Shown: positions 35,007-43,392 of the stretch, one piece after another
Numbering within the stretch: the first letter of the stretch is position 1
How the letters are laid out: each line of letters begins with the position of its first letter
Source: JBFMCT01 sp046565765
GTDB lineage: Bacteria; Actinomycetota; Acidimicrobiia; Acidimicrobiales; AC-14
Assembly (NCBI GenBank): GCA_046565765.1
Contig: JBKHXX010000048.1
Location: 35,459 to 99,458 of the forward strand
Direction of reading: 5' to 3'
Length of the DNA: 64,000 nt
Program-made: the position numbers and the translations under genes
Notes under the pieces: generated by a model
Told to the model about the DNA's origin: nothing
The model's database searches: none
Seen by the model: the letters and a program-made list of their open reading frames with translations, nothing else

Positions 35007-38000
35007 GGGCCGGCCGCCACCGTCGCCGGACGGGGGCCCTCGAGGTCGAGGGCCCGCCGGCGCAGCCGCAGGAAGGAGCGGACGGCCACGGCCCACAGGG
35101 CGACCTGGCCGATCACCAGCCCGTAGCGGAGGACCGGCGTGCGGTACCGCAGCTGGGACGGTCCGCCCTCGGTGGCCCGGTAGACGTTGGCCACGCCGAA
35201 CCCCCGCTGGCGGTCGGCCCCCTCGCCGTCGACGGTCAGCGACCAGCGGGAGGACGGCGCCTCCGCCACGAGGACCGTGCTGTTGGCGGGGACGTCGCCG
35301 GTGAAGCGCACCGGGCCACCGTCGGGGAGGACGGGCCTGCCGCCGCTCAGATCGGCCCCCGGGCCCAGGGAGGTGGGCACCGGGCCGGTGAAACGGTCGG
35401 GGAGGGCCGCCCGCAGCGGTCCCCAGGAGGTGTTCTCGTAGACCGTCAGGCCCGGGTCCGACGGGAGCAGGCGCAGGTCGACCTGGGTGACGAGGGCCCG
35501 GGCCAGCTCGGGGGGGAGGGGGTAGCGGCCGGCGTCCTCCCGGCCGGTGGCCAGCTCCACGGGCACGACGATGTAGCGCACGGCCATGGGAGCGAGCAGC
35601 CGGCCCAGGAGGGCGGTGTCGCCCCGCTGGGCCAGGCGGATCGAGCCGGCGATGGCCCGGGTGGCCGAGGACGGGGCGCCGGGCAGGAGGTCGGTGACGT
35701 CGGGCGCGCCGTTGCGGGAGGTGGCGTAGGCCACCCCCTCGGACAGGTGCCAGCCGTCGAGGGGCAGGGCCTCGGGCGCGCCCAGCCACAGGACGCGGAA
35801 GTCGCCGGCGCCGGCCTCGGCGCCCATCCACGTGAGCGACCGGGTGACCTCCTCGTCGGTGAGGTCCCACCGGCCGTCGCGGACGCCGCCCAGCACGGGC
35901 AGGACCCCGATGGTGAGGGCGGCGGCGGCGCCGAGGGAGGCGAGCTGGCGCCAGCCGAAGCGGTACCCGGGCAGGTCGAGGTCGAAGGCGGCCGCCCCGA
36001 GGGCGGCGGCGAGGGCCAGTCCCAGGGCGGCGGGCACGAGGAGCACGTCGGGCGCCTCCAGGCGGACCGGGAGCCACCCCCGGCTCCCGGCCCAGGCCAC
36101 CAGCACGCACACGACGGCCATGGCCCACATGCGGATGGCCCATGCCAGCCGCCAGCTCCGGCCGATGGCCAGGGGGAGGGCGGCGGCCACGAGGAAGGCC
36201 CAGCCGATGGGGGCGGCGCCCATGGGCCCGGTCTGGAACCGCAGCAGGCTGCCCAGGCCCGGGGCGTTGGCCGGCTCGGGGGCCACGCCGGTGAAGGTGG
36301 CGAGCCCCCCGGGCGCGAACAGCTCGAGCGTCCACGGGAGGTGGAGGACCACGGCCACGGCGGTGGCGACCAGGACGCCCACGAGCGAGCGCCAGGCCGC
36401 CGCCGTCCCGCCCGCGGCCACCGAGCCGACGATCAGCCCCAGGGCGGCGACCACCATGGCCACCACGATGCTGGGCACGAAGGCGGCCACCAGGGCCAGC
36501 AGCAGGGCCAGCTTCAGCGTCTCGCTGCGGGCCCGGCTGGCGGGCACGGGTCCGGACTGGTCGCCGTCGAGGTCGCCGAAGGGGGCCAGACCGCTCAGGC
36601 GGGCGGCGATGGCGAGCAGCCAGGGGAAGGCGGCCCACGCCAGCAGCCCCGTCCAACGGCCGCGGGCCAGCGCCCCGTAGGAGAGCGGCACGGCCAGGTA
36701 GGCGATGACCCCGACCAGGCGGGCCAGCGACGACCGGAAGGGCAGGGTCAGCCGCCACACGCCGAACCCGGCCAGGGGCCACAGGCCCACGACCAGCACC
36801 TTCTGGAGGACGGCCACCTTGCCCAGGAACAGCAGCCCGCCCGTCCCGAGCAGGGCGAAGGCGGTGGGGGCGGGGGACGTCGAGCCGAGGCCGGTCGTCC
36901 GCCAGCCGCTCAGGTACTCGGAGAACAGCGACCCCACGCCCGCGAACGGCGCCAGCTCGCCCACCGCCGGCAGGCGGCCCCAGATCAGGTTGCGGCTGCC
37001 GATGACGATGAGCACGGCCAGCACGGCCAGGAGCACGGCCGCGGCCTGGCCCGGGCCCCGCCCGACCGAACCGGCCAGGCGGTGCCCGGCCTGCACGAGC
37101 GCTTCCGCCTTGTCGTCGGTGTGCAGCCGCCGGCGGAGGTACGTCGTCAGCCGCACGCTGCCGCGCACCTGGAGGCGGCGGACGTCGGCGTCGGGGACGG
37201 CCCGGGACCGCTGGGTGGCCCGCCGCATCCGGCGGGCGTCGGCCAGCGTGCGGACGTTCCACCACCACGCCGCGGGGACGGCCCGGGCCTCGTGCCAGCG
37301 GCGGCCCACGATGGCGATCACCATCTCGAACAGGCTCACCAGAGCGGCCTGGGGCAGCACCCGCAGCAGGTGCAGCATGGAGTAGGTCTTGATCACCGAC
37401 CGCACGTGGTGGCGCCGGTCGAGCAGCAGGTGGCGGGCCGTGGGCGGCTGCGACTCCCTCCCGCCCAGGCGGTGGCGCACCCGGGCCGCGGGCGCCACCA
37501 GCACCCGGCCGCCGGCGATCTGGGCCCGCCAGCAGAAGTCGACGTCGACCCCGTTGTCGCCCATCTGCGCGTCGAACCCGCCCAAGGCGGCGAACAGGTC
37601 GCTGCGCACGAGCATGCAGGTCGTGGTGACGGCGAACACGTCGCGCACCCCGTCGTGCTGTTCCTGGTCGAGCTCGCCCCGGTCGGCCACCGGGGCGGTG
37701 GCGCCCATCTTGTCGACCAGCAGGCCGACGTCGAGCAGGCGCTCGGGGTGGTCCCAGTCCACGACCTTGGGCGCCACCACCGCGGCGTTCGACCGGAAGG
37801 CCTCCTCGACCATGCGGCGGATGGCGTCGGGGTCGGGGGCCACGTCGTCGTGGCAGAAGGCGAGGAAGGCGGCGCCCTGGACGGTCTCGAGGGCGTCGTT
37901 GGCGAGCGCCGCGAACGTGCCGCCGCCGTCGACCCGCCGGACGTAGGCATCGGGGAGCACGGACGCCACCCGGCGGGTGGGGTCGCCCGAGCGGGCTCCG

Positions 38001-38131
38001 TCGATGACCAAGACCGAGAGGTTCGGGTAGTCCTGGGCGGCGAAGCAGCGGAGGGACTCCTCGAACCACGGGCCCGGCTCGCTCGCCACGATCACCGCCA
38101 CGACGGGAGGTGCGGAGGGCGGGCGATCCAT
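35003..38131 (-). CDS. Giant GT2 glycosyltransferase fused to a polytopic membrane domain
   Basis: A 1042-residue protein starting at ATG 38131. Residues about 8-260 are a GT2 domain: VIVASEPG, FCHDDVAPD with the acidic DxD-like site, and GDNGVDVDFCWRAQIAGG as the ED motif. The rest has many transmembrane helices and exterior loops, ending with a beta-rich segment (SSRWSLTVDGEG) and a last helix. Such proteins, next to DUF5719, are conserved in actinobacteria and are thought to build envelope polysaccharide or lipoglycan. The substrate is unknown. It is coupled to the downstream DUF5719-like gene. Confidence 0.85.
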   Translation of the reverse strand: MDRPPSAPPVVAVIVASEPGPWFEESLRCFAAQDYPNLSVLVIDGARSGDPTRRVASVLPDAYVRRVDGGGTFAALANDALETVQGAAFLAFCHDDVAPDPDAIRRMVEEAFRSNAAVVAPKVVDWDHPERLLDVGLLVDKMGATAPVADRGELDQEQHDGVRDVFAVTTTCMLVRSDLFAALGGFDAQMGDNGVDVDFCWRAQIAGGRVLVAPAARVRHRLGGRESQPPTARHLLLDRRHHVRSVIKTYSMLHLLRVLPQAALVSLFEMVIAIVGRRWHEARAVPAAWWWNVRTLADARRMRRATQRSRAVPDADVRRLQVRGSVRLTTYLRRRLHTDDKAEALVQAGHRLAGSVGRGPGQAAAVLLAVLAVLIVIGSRNLIWGRLPAVGELAPFAGVGSLFSEYLSGWRTTGLGSTSPAPTAFALLGTGGLLFLGKVAVLQKVLVVGLWPLAGFGVWRLTLPFRSSLARLVGVIAYLAVPLSYGALARGRWTGLLAWAAFPWLLAIAARLSGLAPFGDLDGDQSGPVPASRARSETLKLALLLALVAAFVPSIVVAMVVAALGLIVGSVAAGGTAAAWRSLVGVLVATAVAVVLHLPWTLELFAPGGLATFTGVAPEPANAPGLGSLLRFQTGPMGAAPIGWAFLVAAALPLAIGRSWRLAWAIRMWAMAVVCVLVAWAGSRGWLPVRLEAPDVLLVPAALGLALAAALGAAAFDLDLPGYRFGWRQLASLGAAAALTIGVLPVLGGVRDGRWDLTDEEVTRSLTWMGAEAGAGDFRVLWLGAPEALPLDGWHLSEGVAYATSRNGAPDVTDLLPGAPSSATRAIAGSIRLAQRGDTALLGRLLAPMAVRYIVVPVELATGREDAGRYPLPPELARALVTQVDLRLLPSDPGLTVYENTSWGPLRAALPDRFTGPVPTSLGPGADLSGGRPVLPDGGPVRFTGDVPANSTVLVAEAPSSRWSLTVDGEGADRQRGFGVANVYRATEGGPSQLRYRTPVLRYGLVIGQVALWAVAVRSFLRLRRRALDLEGPRPATVAAGP

Positions 38132-38178
38132 GCCGGAGGGCAGGCTAACGCGCCGCCTCCGAAGTCTTAGGGCATCCT

Positions 38179-38190
38179 TAGACTGGAGGC
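38179..38190 (+). promoter_or_regulatory. Candidate leaderless -10 box, TAGACT-N6-ATG
   Basis: TAGACT (38179-38184) ends six bases before ATG 38191. The intervening GGAGGC resembles a ribosome site but is too close to act as one, so leaderless initiation is likelier. Confidence 0.5.
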
Positions 38191-38490
38191 ATGGGTTCCG
38201 ACCAGACCGAGGACGACCTGCTCGAACGGGCCCGCGACGCCGCCTACACGGCCGTCGGCTTCGGCGTGCTCGCCTTCCAGCGGCTCCAGGTCGAGCGGCG
38301 GCAGCTGGCCAAGGACATCTCGGCCTCCGTGGGTGGCAGGCCGGGCGTGCGGCGCATGGCCCGCCAGGTCGACAAGGCCGTCGATCCCCTCCTCGACAGC
38401 GTGGAGGACCGGCTCCCCGACCAGGCCCGCCGCCTCTTCCGCCAGGCCCGCATCGCCGGCCGCGCCCTCGAGCACACCCTGCTGAGATGA
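38191..38490 (+). CDS. Small helical protein of unknown function
   Basis: A 99-residue, probably soluble, highly helical protein: DLLERARDAAYTAVGFGVLAFQRLQVERRQL forms a long amphipathic helix, followed by charged helices ending HTLLR. I recall similar small actinobacterial proteins near envelope genes but no assigned function. Start ATG 38191 is preceded by a TANNNT box. Copy B of the palindromic element begins one base after its stop, where it may terminate transcription. Confidence 0.65.
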   Translation: MGSDQTEDDLLERARDAAYTAVGFGVLAFQRLQVERRQLAKDISASVGGRPGVRRMARQVDKAVDPLLDSVEDRLPDQARRLFRQARIAGRALEHTLLR

Positions 38491-38491
38491 C

Positions 38492-38542
38492 CGTCTTGGG
38501 GCGCCTGACCCACGTCACACGTGGCCGAGACGCCCCGAAACG
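38492..38542. repeat. 51-bp palindromic element, copy B
   Basis: Outer arms CGTCTTGGGGCG (38492-38503) and CGCCCCGAAACG (38531-38542), with one mismatch and one G-T pair; inner stem CCACGT (38510-38515) / ACGTGG (38519-38524) around CAC. Same length as copy A, 84% identical by hand alignment. Intergenic between convergent genes. Confidence 0.85.
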
Positions 38543-38548
38543 GATGCG

Positions 38549-39703
38549 CTAGGAGCGGCCCACCGTCCGGAAGACCTCCAGGTGGGCCTCGGCGGAGGCG
38601 TCCCAGGTGTAGCGGGCGGCCAGCTCCAGGCCCCGGCGGCGGCGGTCGTCGACGGCCGGCCCGCCCTCCACCGTCTCCTCGAGGGCGGAGGCCAGCTCGC
38701 CCGTGTCGGACGGCTTGACGAGGAGGGCGGCGTCGTCCACCACCTCGGCCATGGCCGAGCCGCTGGTGGTCACCAGGGGGGCGCCCGAGGCGAGGGCCTC
38801 CAGCACCGGCAGCCCGAAGCCCTCCTCCATGGAGGGGTAGGCCACCGCCGCCGCCCGCCGCAGGAGGGCGACCTTCTCCTCCTCGGCGATGTATCCCACC
38901 CGCTTGACCCGGGTGCGGTGGACGCTCGACGCGATGGCGGCCTCGATGGCCTCCATGCCCCAGCCGGGCGCCCCGGCCAGCACCAGGCTGAGGTCGGGGA
39001 GGTGACCGGCGACCACGTCGAAGGCGCGGACCAGGTTGGGCACGTCCTTGCGGGGCTCGAGCGTGCCCACGAAGGTGACGTAGGGCGGGTGGACGCCCAT
39101 GCGCCGGAGCGCAGCCTCGTCGCCGGCCGCCCCGTCGGCGTCGTCGGGGCCCAGGGGGTGGAAGCGGTCCTGGTCGACCCCGTGGGGGATCAGATACAGG
39201 GGAACGGTGGGGTTCAGGACGGCCCTCACCCGCTCGGCGGCGGCCGCACTGGCCGTGATCAGGGCGTCGGCCCGCTCGGCCGCCTGGCGGATCGCCCGCC
39301 GGAAGAACATGACCTTGGCCCGTTCGTGCCACTCGGGATGGTCGAAGAAGGTCATGTCATGGACCGTCACGACCTTGGGTTGCTTGGCCCGCAGCGGCAT
39401 CGTGTAGTGCGGGCTGTGGTGGACGTCGGGGTCGAGCTGCTCGAGCAGGCGGGGCAGCTCCACCTGCTCCCACGTCAGCCGCAGGGGCCGGGCCGGCGGG
39501 GCCCGGTCGACGACGGTCATGTCGCCCAGCTCCTGCCAGCGGGCGGCGTCGTCCCGCCGGCACAGGAGGGTGAGGTCGACGTCGTCGCGGCGCCCCAGCC
39601 GGCAGGCCAGCTCCAGCACGTACCGGCCCGCCCCCGTGGGGTGGTCGGGGACGGCGGTGGCGTCCAGGCTCAGCCGCAACGGGTTGGTCCGGCCGGCGGT
39701 CAT
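38549..39703 (-). CDS. GT4 family glycosyltransferase
   Basis: A 384-residue GT-B enzyme. The N-terminal TGAGRYVLELACRL and HHSPHYTMPLRAK bind acceptor; TVHDMTFFDHPEW follows. The C-terminal domain has FVGTLEPRKDVPNLVRAF and YPSMEEGFGLPVLEALASGAPLVTT, the retaining GT4 E-x7-E motif. Likely transfers mannose or a related sugar from an NDP-sugar in the cytoplasm. ATG 39703 overlaps the upstream stop (ATGA). First of three tandem GT4 genes in this strand order reversed. Confidence 0.9.
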   Translation of the reverse strand: MTAGRTNPLRLSLDATAVPDHPTGAGRYVLELACRLGRRDDVDLTLLCRRDDAARWQELGDMTVVDRAPPARPLRLTWEQVELPRLLEQLDPDVHHSPHYTMPLRAKQPKVVTVHDMTFFDHPEWHERAKVMFFRRAIRQAAERADALITASAAAAERVRAVLNPTVPLYLIPHGVDQDRFHPLGPDDADGAAGDEAALRRMGVHPPYVTFVGTLEPRKDVPNLVRAFDVVAGHLPDLSLVLAGAPGWGMEAIEAAIASSVHRTRVKRVGYIAEEEKVALLRRAAAVAYPSMEEGFGLPVLEALASGAPLVTTSGSAMAEVVDDAALLVKPSDTGELASALEETVEGGPAVDDRRRRGLELAARYTWDASAEAHLEVFRTVGRS

Positions 39704-40815
39704 CGCCGCACCCCGCGGGGCGCCCCCGCACTCAGCGAGCCCCACAGCTCCTGGTGGCGGGCTGCGGCGGCGGCCCACGTCAGGGTGGCGGCCCGCTCCC
39801 TGCCTGCCTCCACCAGGTCGGCCCGCAGGGAGGCGTCGGTGGAGACCCGCACGAGGGCGGCGGCGATGGCGTCCACGTCGAGGGGGTCCACCTCGTAGGC
39901 GGCGCCGCCCAGGCTGGGCTGGGGGCTGGCGACCACCGGCGCCCCGCACGCCATGGCCTCCACCGCCGGCAGCCCGTACCCCTCGAACAGGGGGACGGTC
40001 ACCACCGCCGCGGCTGCGGCGTACAGCCCGGCCAGCACCGCGCCGTCCACGTTCCCGGTGAGCACCACGCCCGCGCCCGGGCCCGTCCGGCCCAGCTCGT
40101 CGCCCCATCCCACCGGGCCGGCGACCACGAGGGGCAGGCGGCCGGGGAGCCGGTCGCGGGCGGCCTGGTAGGCGGCGACGAGGCGGGGCAGGTTCTTGCG
40201 GGGCTCGAGGGTGGACACGCTGAGTAGGTAGTCGGCCTCCACGCCGAGGTTCCTGAGCAGTGTCGCGGCCGCCTCGGGGTCGGGGGCGGGCAGGTGGTCG
40301 CAGCCCTCGTCGACCACCTCCACCCGCTCGGGGGCGGCGCCTGCGGCCAGCAGGTCGTCGGCCGTCTGGCGGGAGGGGGCGAGCAGGATCGACGCCCGGC
40401 TCAACGCCCGGGCCAGGGCGGCCTCGTGCCACCGCCGTCCCCGGGCGGGGAACGTCTCCGGTACCCGCCGCCAGGCGAGGTCGTGGACCGTCACAGCCAG
40501 GGGAGTGTTCCCGACGGCGGCCGGCACCGCCAATGAGGGGGCGTGGACGACGTCGTGCCCGGGCGGGGGAGCGGCCGGCCCCCACCCCCATCCCCGGTCC
40601 CAGGCCCACACCAGGGCACGGCCGGGGAGGGGGGAGGTGACCACCGGCCTCCCTAACGCGACCAGCGGGTCGGGCCCCGCACGTCCACCTCCGGAGGGCG
40701 GCCGGCTGGCCCACAGGGTCACCCCCTCGGTCTCCCGGGCCAGGCCCCGGACGTAGGTGCCGATCCCCCCGGGCACCCGGCGGCGGAGCTGCTCGGCCAC
40801 GAGCAGTGGTCGCAC
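39700..40815 (-). CDS. GT4 family glycosyltransferase
   Basis: A 371-residue GT-B enzyme. GGIGTYVRGLARE is the donor/acceptor glycine loop, TVHDLAWRRVPETFP the first domain motif, LLSVSTLEPRKNLPRLVAAY the inter-domain strand and VPLFEGYGLPAVEAMACGAPVVAS the E-x7-E retaining motif. It starts at GTG 40815, seven bases after the upstream gene. The three GT4 paralogues share LEPRK, so they probably arose by duplication and act in sequence on one glycan. Confidence 0.9.
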   Translation of the reverse strand: MRPLLVAEQLRRRVPGGIGTYVRGLARETEGVTLWASRPPSGGGRAGPDPLVALGRPVVTSPLPGRALVWAWDRGWGWGPAAPPPGHDVVHAPSLAVPAAVGNTPLAVTVHDLAWRRVPETFPARGRRWHEAALARALSRASILLAPSRQTADDLLAAGAAPERVEVVDEGCDHLPAPDPEAAATLLRNLGVEADYLLSVSTLEPRKNLPRLVAAYQAARDRLPGRLPLVVAGPVGWGDELGRTGPGAGVVLTGNVDGAVLAGLYAAAAAVVTVPLFEGYGLPAVEAMACGAPVVASPQPSLGGAAYEVDPLDVDAIAAALVRVSTDASLRADLVEAGRERAATLTWAAAAARHQELWGSLSAGAPRGVRR

Positions 40816-40821
40816 CGGCGG

Positions 40822-41970
40822 CTACCTCGCCGCCACGGCGCGGCGGTAGAGGTCGACGAGGCCGGCTGCCGACCGCTCCCACGAGTAGCGGGCGACCTGG
40901 CGGCGGCCGGCGTCGACCAGGCGCTCTCGCAACCCGTTGCCGTTCAGCGCCGCGTCGAGGGCATCGGCCAGGGCGCCGTCGTCACCCACCGGTACGAGCA
41001 GGGCGGCGTCGCCCAGCACCTCGGGCAGCGAGCCCGCCGACGTGGCCACGACGGGGACGCCCGCCTCCATCGCCTCCAGCGGCGGCAGGCCGAACCCCTC
41101 GTAGCGCGACGGGAAGGCCAGCACCGACGCGCCCCGCAGCAGGGCGGCCCGGTGGCCGTCACTCACGTACCCGAGCCGGGAGATGCGCTCGGGATGGCGC
41201 ACCGCCGCCACCGCCTCGTCCAGGCGGTCCGACCCCCACGCCTCCATGCCGGCGATGACCAGGCGGAGGTCGGGGTGGCCCGGGGCGAGCCGGTCGAAGG
41301 CCCGCACCAGCGACAGATGGTCCTTGCGGGGCTCGACGGTGCTGAGGGCCAGCACGTACCTCTCCGCCCCGGCAAGCCGCCGCCCGTCCTCCGGATCGGC
41401 CGCGGCCACGGGCGGCACGGCCTCGGGGACGACCACGACCCGCTCCGGGTCGGCGCCGAGCAGCCCGACCACCTCGTCGGCGACGTACTGCGAGACGGTG
41501 TGGGCCCACGCCCCCCGGGCCAGCTGGCGCTGGAGGAGCCGGGGGTAGAACAGCGGGTCGCCCGAGCACAGCTCGGGGAAGCGCACAGGTGTCAGGTCGT
41601 GCACCGTCATGACGGCGGCCGCCCGCCGGGTCGGCGGTACCACGAAGTTGGTGCCGTGGACGACGTCGACGGGGCCGGTCCACGCCTCGGCCGGAGGGGC
41701 GTCCCACCGCAGCCAGCACGTGCGCAGGGGCTGGGGCGGCATCGACCGGCGGATGTGCCGCACGCCCGGGGGCAGGACGGCGGCCAGCGACCGGTAGGCC
41801 CGCCAGCTCAGGGCGTAGCCGGCGGCGGCCACGTCGGGACGGGCGGCCAGGGCGGAGAGCATGCCGTCGGTGAAGACGCCCACGCCCGTGCGGGAGCCGA
41901 CCAGCGGGGTGGCGTCCACCGCGACGCGCAGCGGCGACGACGCCGCGCCGTCCCGGTCACCACTTCCCAC
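40822..41970 (-). CDS. GT4 family glycosyltransferase
   Basis: A 382-residue GT-B enzyme. TGVGVFTDGMLSAL, TVHDLTPVRFPELCS, LALSTVEPRKDHLSLVRAF and FPSRYEGFGLPPLEAMEAGVPVVAT cover both GT4 domains. I start it at GTG 41970, because AAAGGAGG (41976-41983) lies five to seven bases upstream; an ATG at 42015 opens earlier but has no such site. It heads the three-gene GT4 unit. Confidence 0.9.
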   Translation of the reverse strand: MGSGDRDGAASSPLRVAVDATPLVGSRTGVGVFTDGMLSALAARPDVAAAGYALSWRAYRSLAAVLPPGVRHIRRSMPPQPLRTCWLRWDAPPAEAWTGPVDVVHGTNFVVPPTRRAAAVMTVHDLTPVRFPELCSGDPLFYPRLLQRQLARGAWAHTVSQYVADEVVGLLGADPERVVVVPEAVPPVAAADPEDGRRLAGAERYVLALSTVEPRKDHLSLVRAFDRLAPGHPDLRLVIAGMEAWGSDRLDEAVAAVRHPERISRLGYVSDGHRAALLRGASVLAFPSRYEGFGLPPLEAMEAGVPVVATSAGSLPEVLGDAALLVPVGDDGALADALDAALNGNGLRERLVDAGRRQVARYSWERSAAGLVDLYRRAVAAR

Positions 41971-41975
41971 TGCGG

Positions 41976-41983
41976 CCTCCTTT
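41976..41983 (-). promoter_or_regulatory. Strong ribosome binding site for the GT4 operon
   Basis: AAAGGAGG on the minus strand, five bases before GTG 41970. It is the best Shine-Dalgarno match in this region and decides the start against ATG 42015. Confidence 0.7.
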
Positions 41984-42031
41984 CGCCCCCCCAGGGCCTG
42001 GCTCAGGCCGATCAATCGGCGCGGGTGCCCG

Positions 42032-42550
42032 CTATCCGTCGGAAGTATCGCCGTCGGTCGCCGCCGCCGGCGACCGCCGCCGCTTGCGCCGGCCGGGCAG
42101 GGCCCGCCAGCGGCCCTCCTCGCCGGTGAGGGGGGCCGGTTCCTCCTCGCTCGCCGGTGCGGCCGTCGCCGCCCCCGTCGCCGCCCCCGTCGCGACCCCG
42201 GTCGCGGTCTCGGTCGCCGGCTCGGCCGCTCCGGGCGCGGCCTGGACCATGGGCTGGAGGCGGTCGACGATGGCGTCGCGGTGGTCGGCCAGGACCTTGG
42301 TCAGGCGGTCGAGGTCGCGCAGGAGCAGGCGGCCGAGGTCGCTCACCGCCCGCCGCAGCTCGTCGACGGTGCCCTGCACCTCCTGGGCCACGCTGTCGCG
42401 GATCGACCCTTCGAGGGCGTCGAGGCGTTGCTCGATGGCGGCCAGGCGGCCCGCCAGCTCACCGTCGGGTTCGGCGGCCGGCTCCGCGCCGTAGCCCAGC
42501 GGCCTGGCCGGCGGCCAGGGACCCTCGTCGGCCGGGACCCGGGTCTCCAT
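42032..42550 (-). CDS. Coiled-coil protein of unknown function
   Basis: A 172-residue soluble protein. Residues about 30-100 form a heptad-like coiled coil (LAAIEQRLDALEGSIRDSV, then LLLRDLDRLTKVLADHRDAIVDRL). A short imperfect tandem of Ala-Thr-Gly units follows (ATETATGVATGAATGAAT), and a basic C-terminus. The tandem units come from a repeated GTCGCC-type DNA stretch and may vary in number between strains. No family recognised. Divergent from a methyltransferase. Confidence 0.5.
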   Translation of the reverse strand: METRVPADEGPWPPARPLGYGAEPAAEPDGELAGRLAAIEQRLDALEGSIRDSVAQEVQGTVDELRRAVSDLGRLLLRDLDRLTKVLADHRDAIVDRLQPMVQAAPGAAEPATETATGVATGAATGAATAAPASEEEPAPLTGEEGRWRALPGRRKRRRSPAAATDGDTSDG

Positions 42551-42620
42551 CCGGCCCCGAGCGTACCCGCCGGGTGTGGCCGGTGGCGGTGCACGCCGCC
42601 GGGTAGCCTCCTACGCACCG

Positions 42621-43388
42621 GTGACCAGCACGCTCCCCTCCCGCGCCGCGGCGGCCGACGCCTCCCGCCGCGCCCCGGCCAGCTTCACCGAGGCCGACCG
42701 GGAGCTGGCCCGGGCCCTCGACGCCCTCAGCGAGGCCGACAACTATGCCGACTGGATCGTCGACATGGCCCAGCCCTACCTCGGGCCCCAGATCCTCGAG
42801 CTCGGGCCGGGCCACGGCACCGTCACGTCGCGCCTGGCGCGCCACGGCAAGGTCACCGCGGCCGACCTGTCGCCCCGGTGCGTGGCCGCCCTCCAGGAGC
42901 GCTACGCCGACCACGAGCACGTCGAGGTGGTCCTGGGCGACGTGGCCGATGCGGTGGCCGGGCGCTCGTTCGACACCGCCGTGCTGGTCAACGTGCTCGA
43001 GCACATCGAGGACGACCACGGCGCGCTGCGGGCCCTGTACGACGGGCTCAACCCGGGCGGCACGGTCGTGCTGTTCGTCCCCGCCTTCGAGGCGCTGTAC
43101 AGCGAGTTCGACCGGATGGTCGGCCACTACCGCCGCTACCGCCGTGACGAGCTGGCCGGCAAGCTCGTCCACGCCGGCTTCGAGGTGGTGGAGGCGCGCT
43201 ACGTCAACCTCCTGGGGGCGCTGGCGTGGTGGGTCGTGGCCTGCCGGCTGCGGCGGTTCCCGCACCGGTCCTGGTCGGTGAAGGTGTACGACCGCACCGT
43301 CACCCCCCTCGTGCGCCGCCTGGAGGCCCGCTGGGCCCCGCCGTTCGGGCAGTCGGTCCTGTGCGTGGGCCGGCGCGCCCCGGCGTAG
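42621..43388 (+). CDS. Class I SAM-dependent methyltransferase
   Basis: A 255-residue methyltransferase from GTG 42621 (an earlier frame opens at 42576). ILELGPGHGTVTSRLA is motif I, TAADLSPR the ribose-binding acid, AVLVNVLEHIEDDH the post-I motif and NPGGTVVLFVPAFEALYSEFDRMVGHYRRY a subgroup motif seen in methyltransferases of glycan and lipid clusters. It lies 4 bases before cofD on the same strand. Its role there is unclear. Confidence 0.85.
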   Translation: MTSTLPSRAAAADASRRAPASFTEADRELARALDALSEADNYADWIVDMAQPYLGPQILELGPGHGTVTSRLARHGKVTAADLSPRCVAALQERYADHEHVEVVLGDVADAVAGRSFDTAVLVNVLEHIEDDHGALRALYDGLNPGGTVVLFVPAFEALYSEFDRMVGHYRRYRRDELAGKLVHAGFEVVEARYVNLLGALAWWVVACRLRRFPHRSWSVKVYDRTVTPLVRRLEARWAPPFGQSVLCVGRRAPA

Positions 43389-43392
43389 CGAG

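Noticed and set aside
33582..38069. 1495-codon frame as one protein
   Set aside because: Upstream of 35006 it is a Pro/Arg-rich shadow of the GT2-membrane fusion; only the DUF5719-like part is real.
42130..42240. CRISPR-like or tandem repeat array
   Set aside because: Only short, imperfect coding repeats of the coiled-coil protein's Ala-Thr-Gly tail; no regular spacers.
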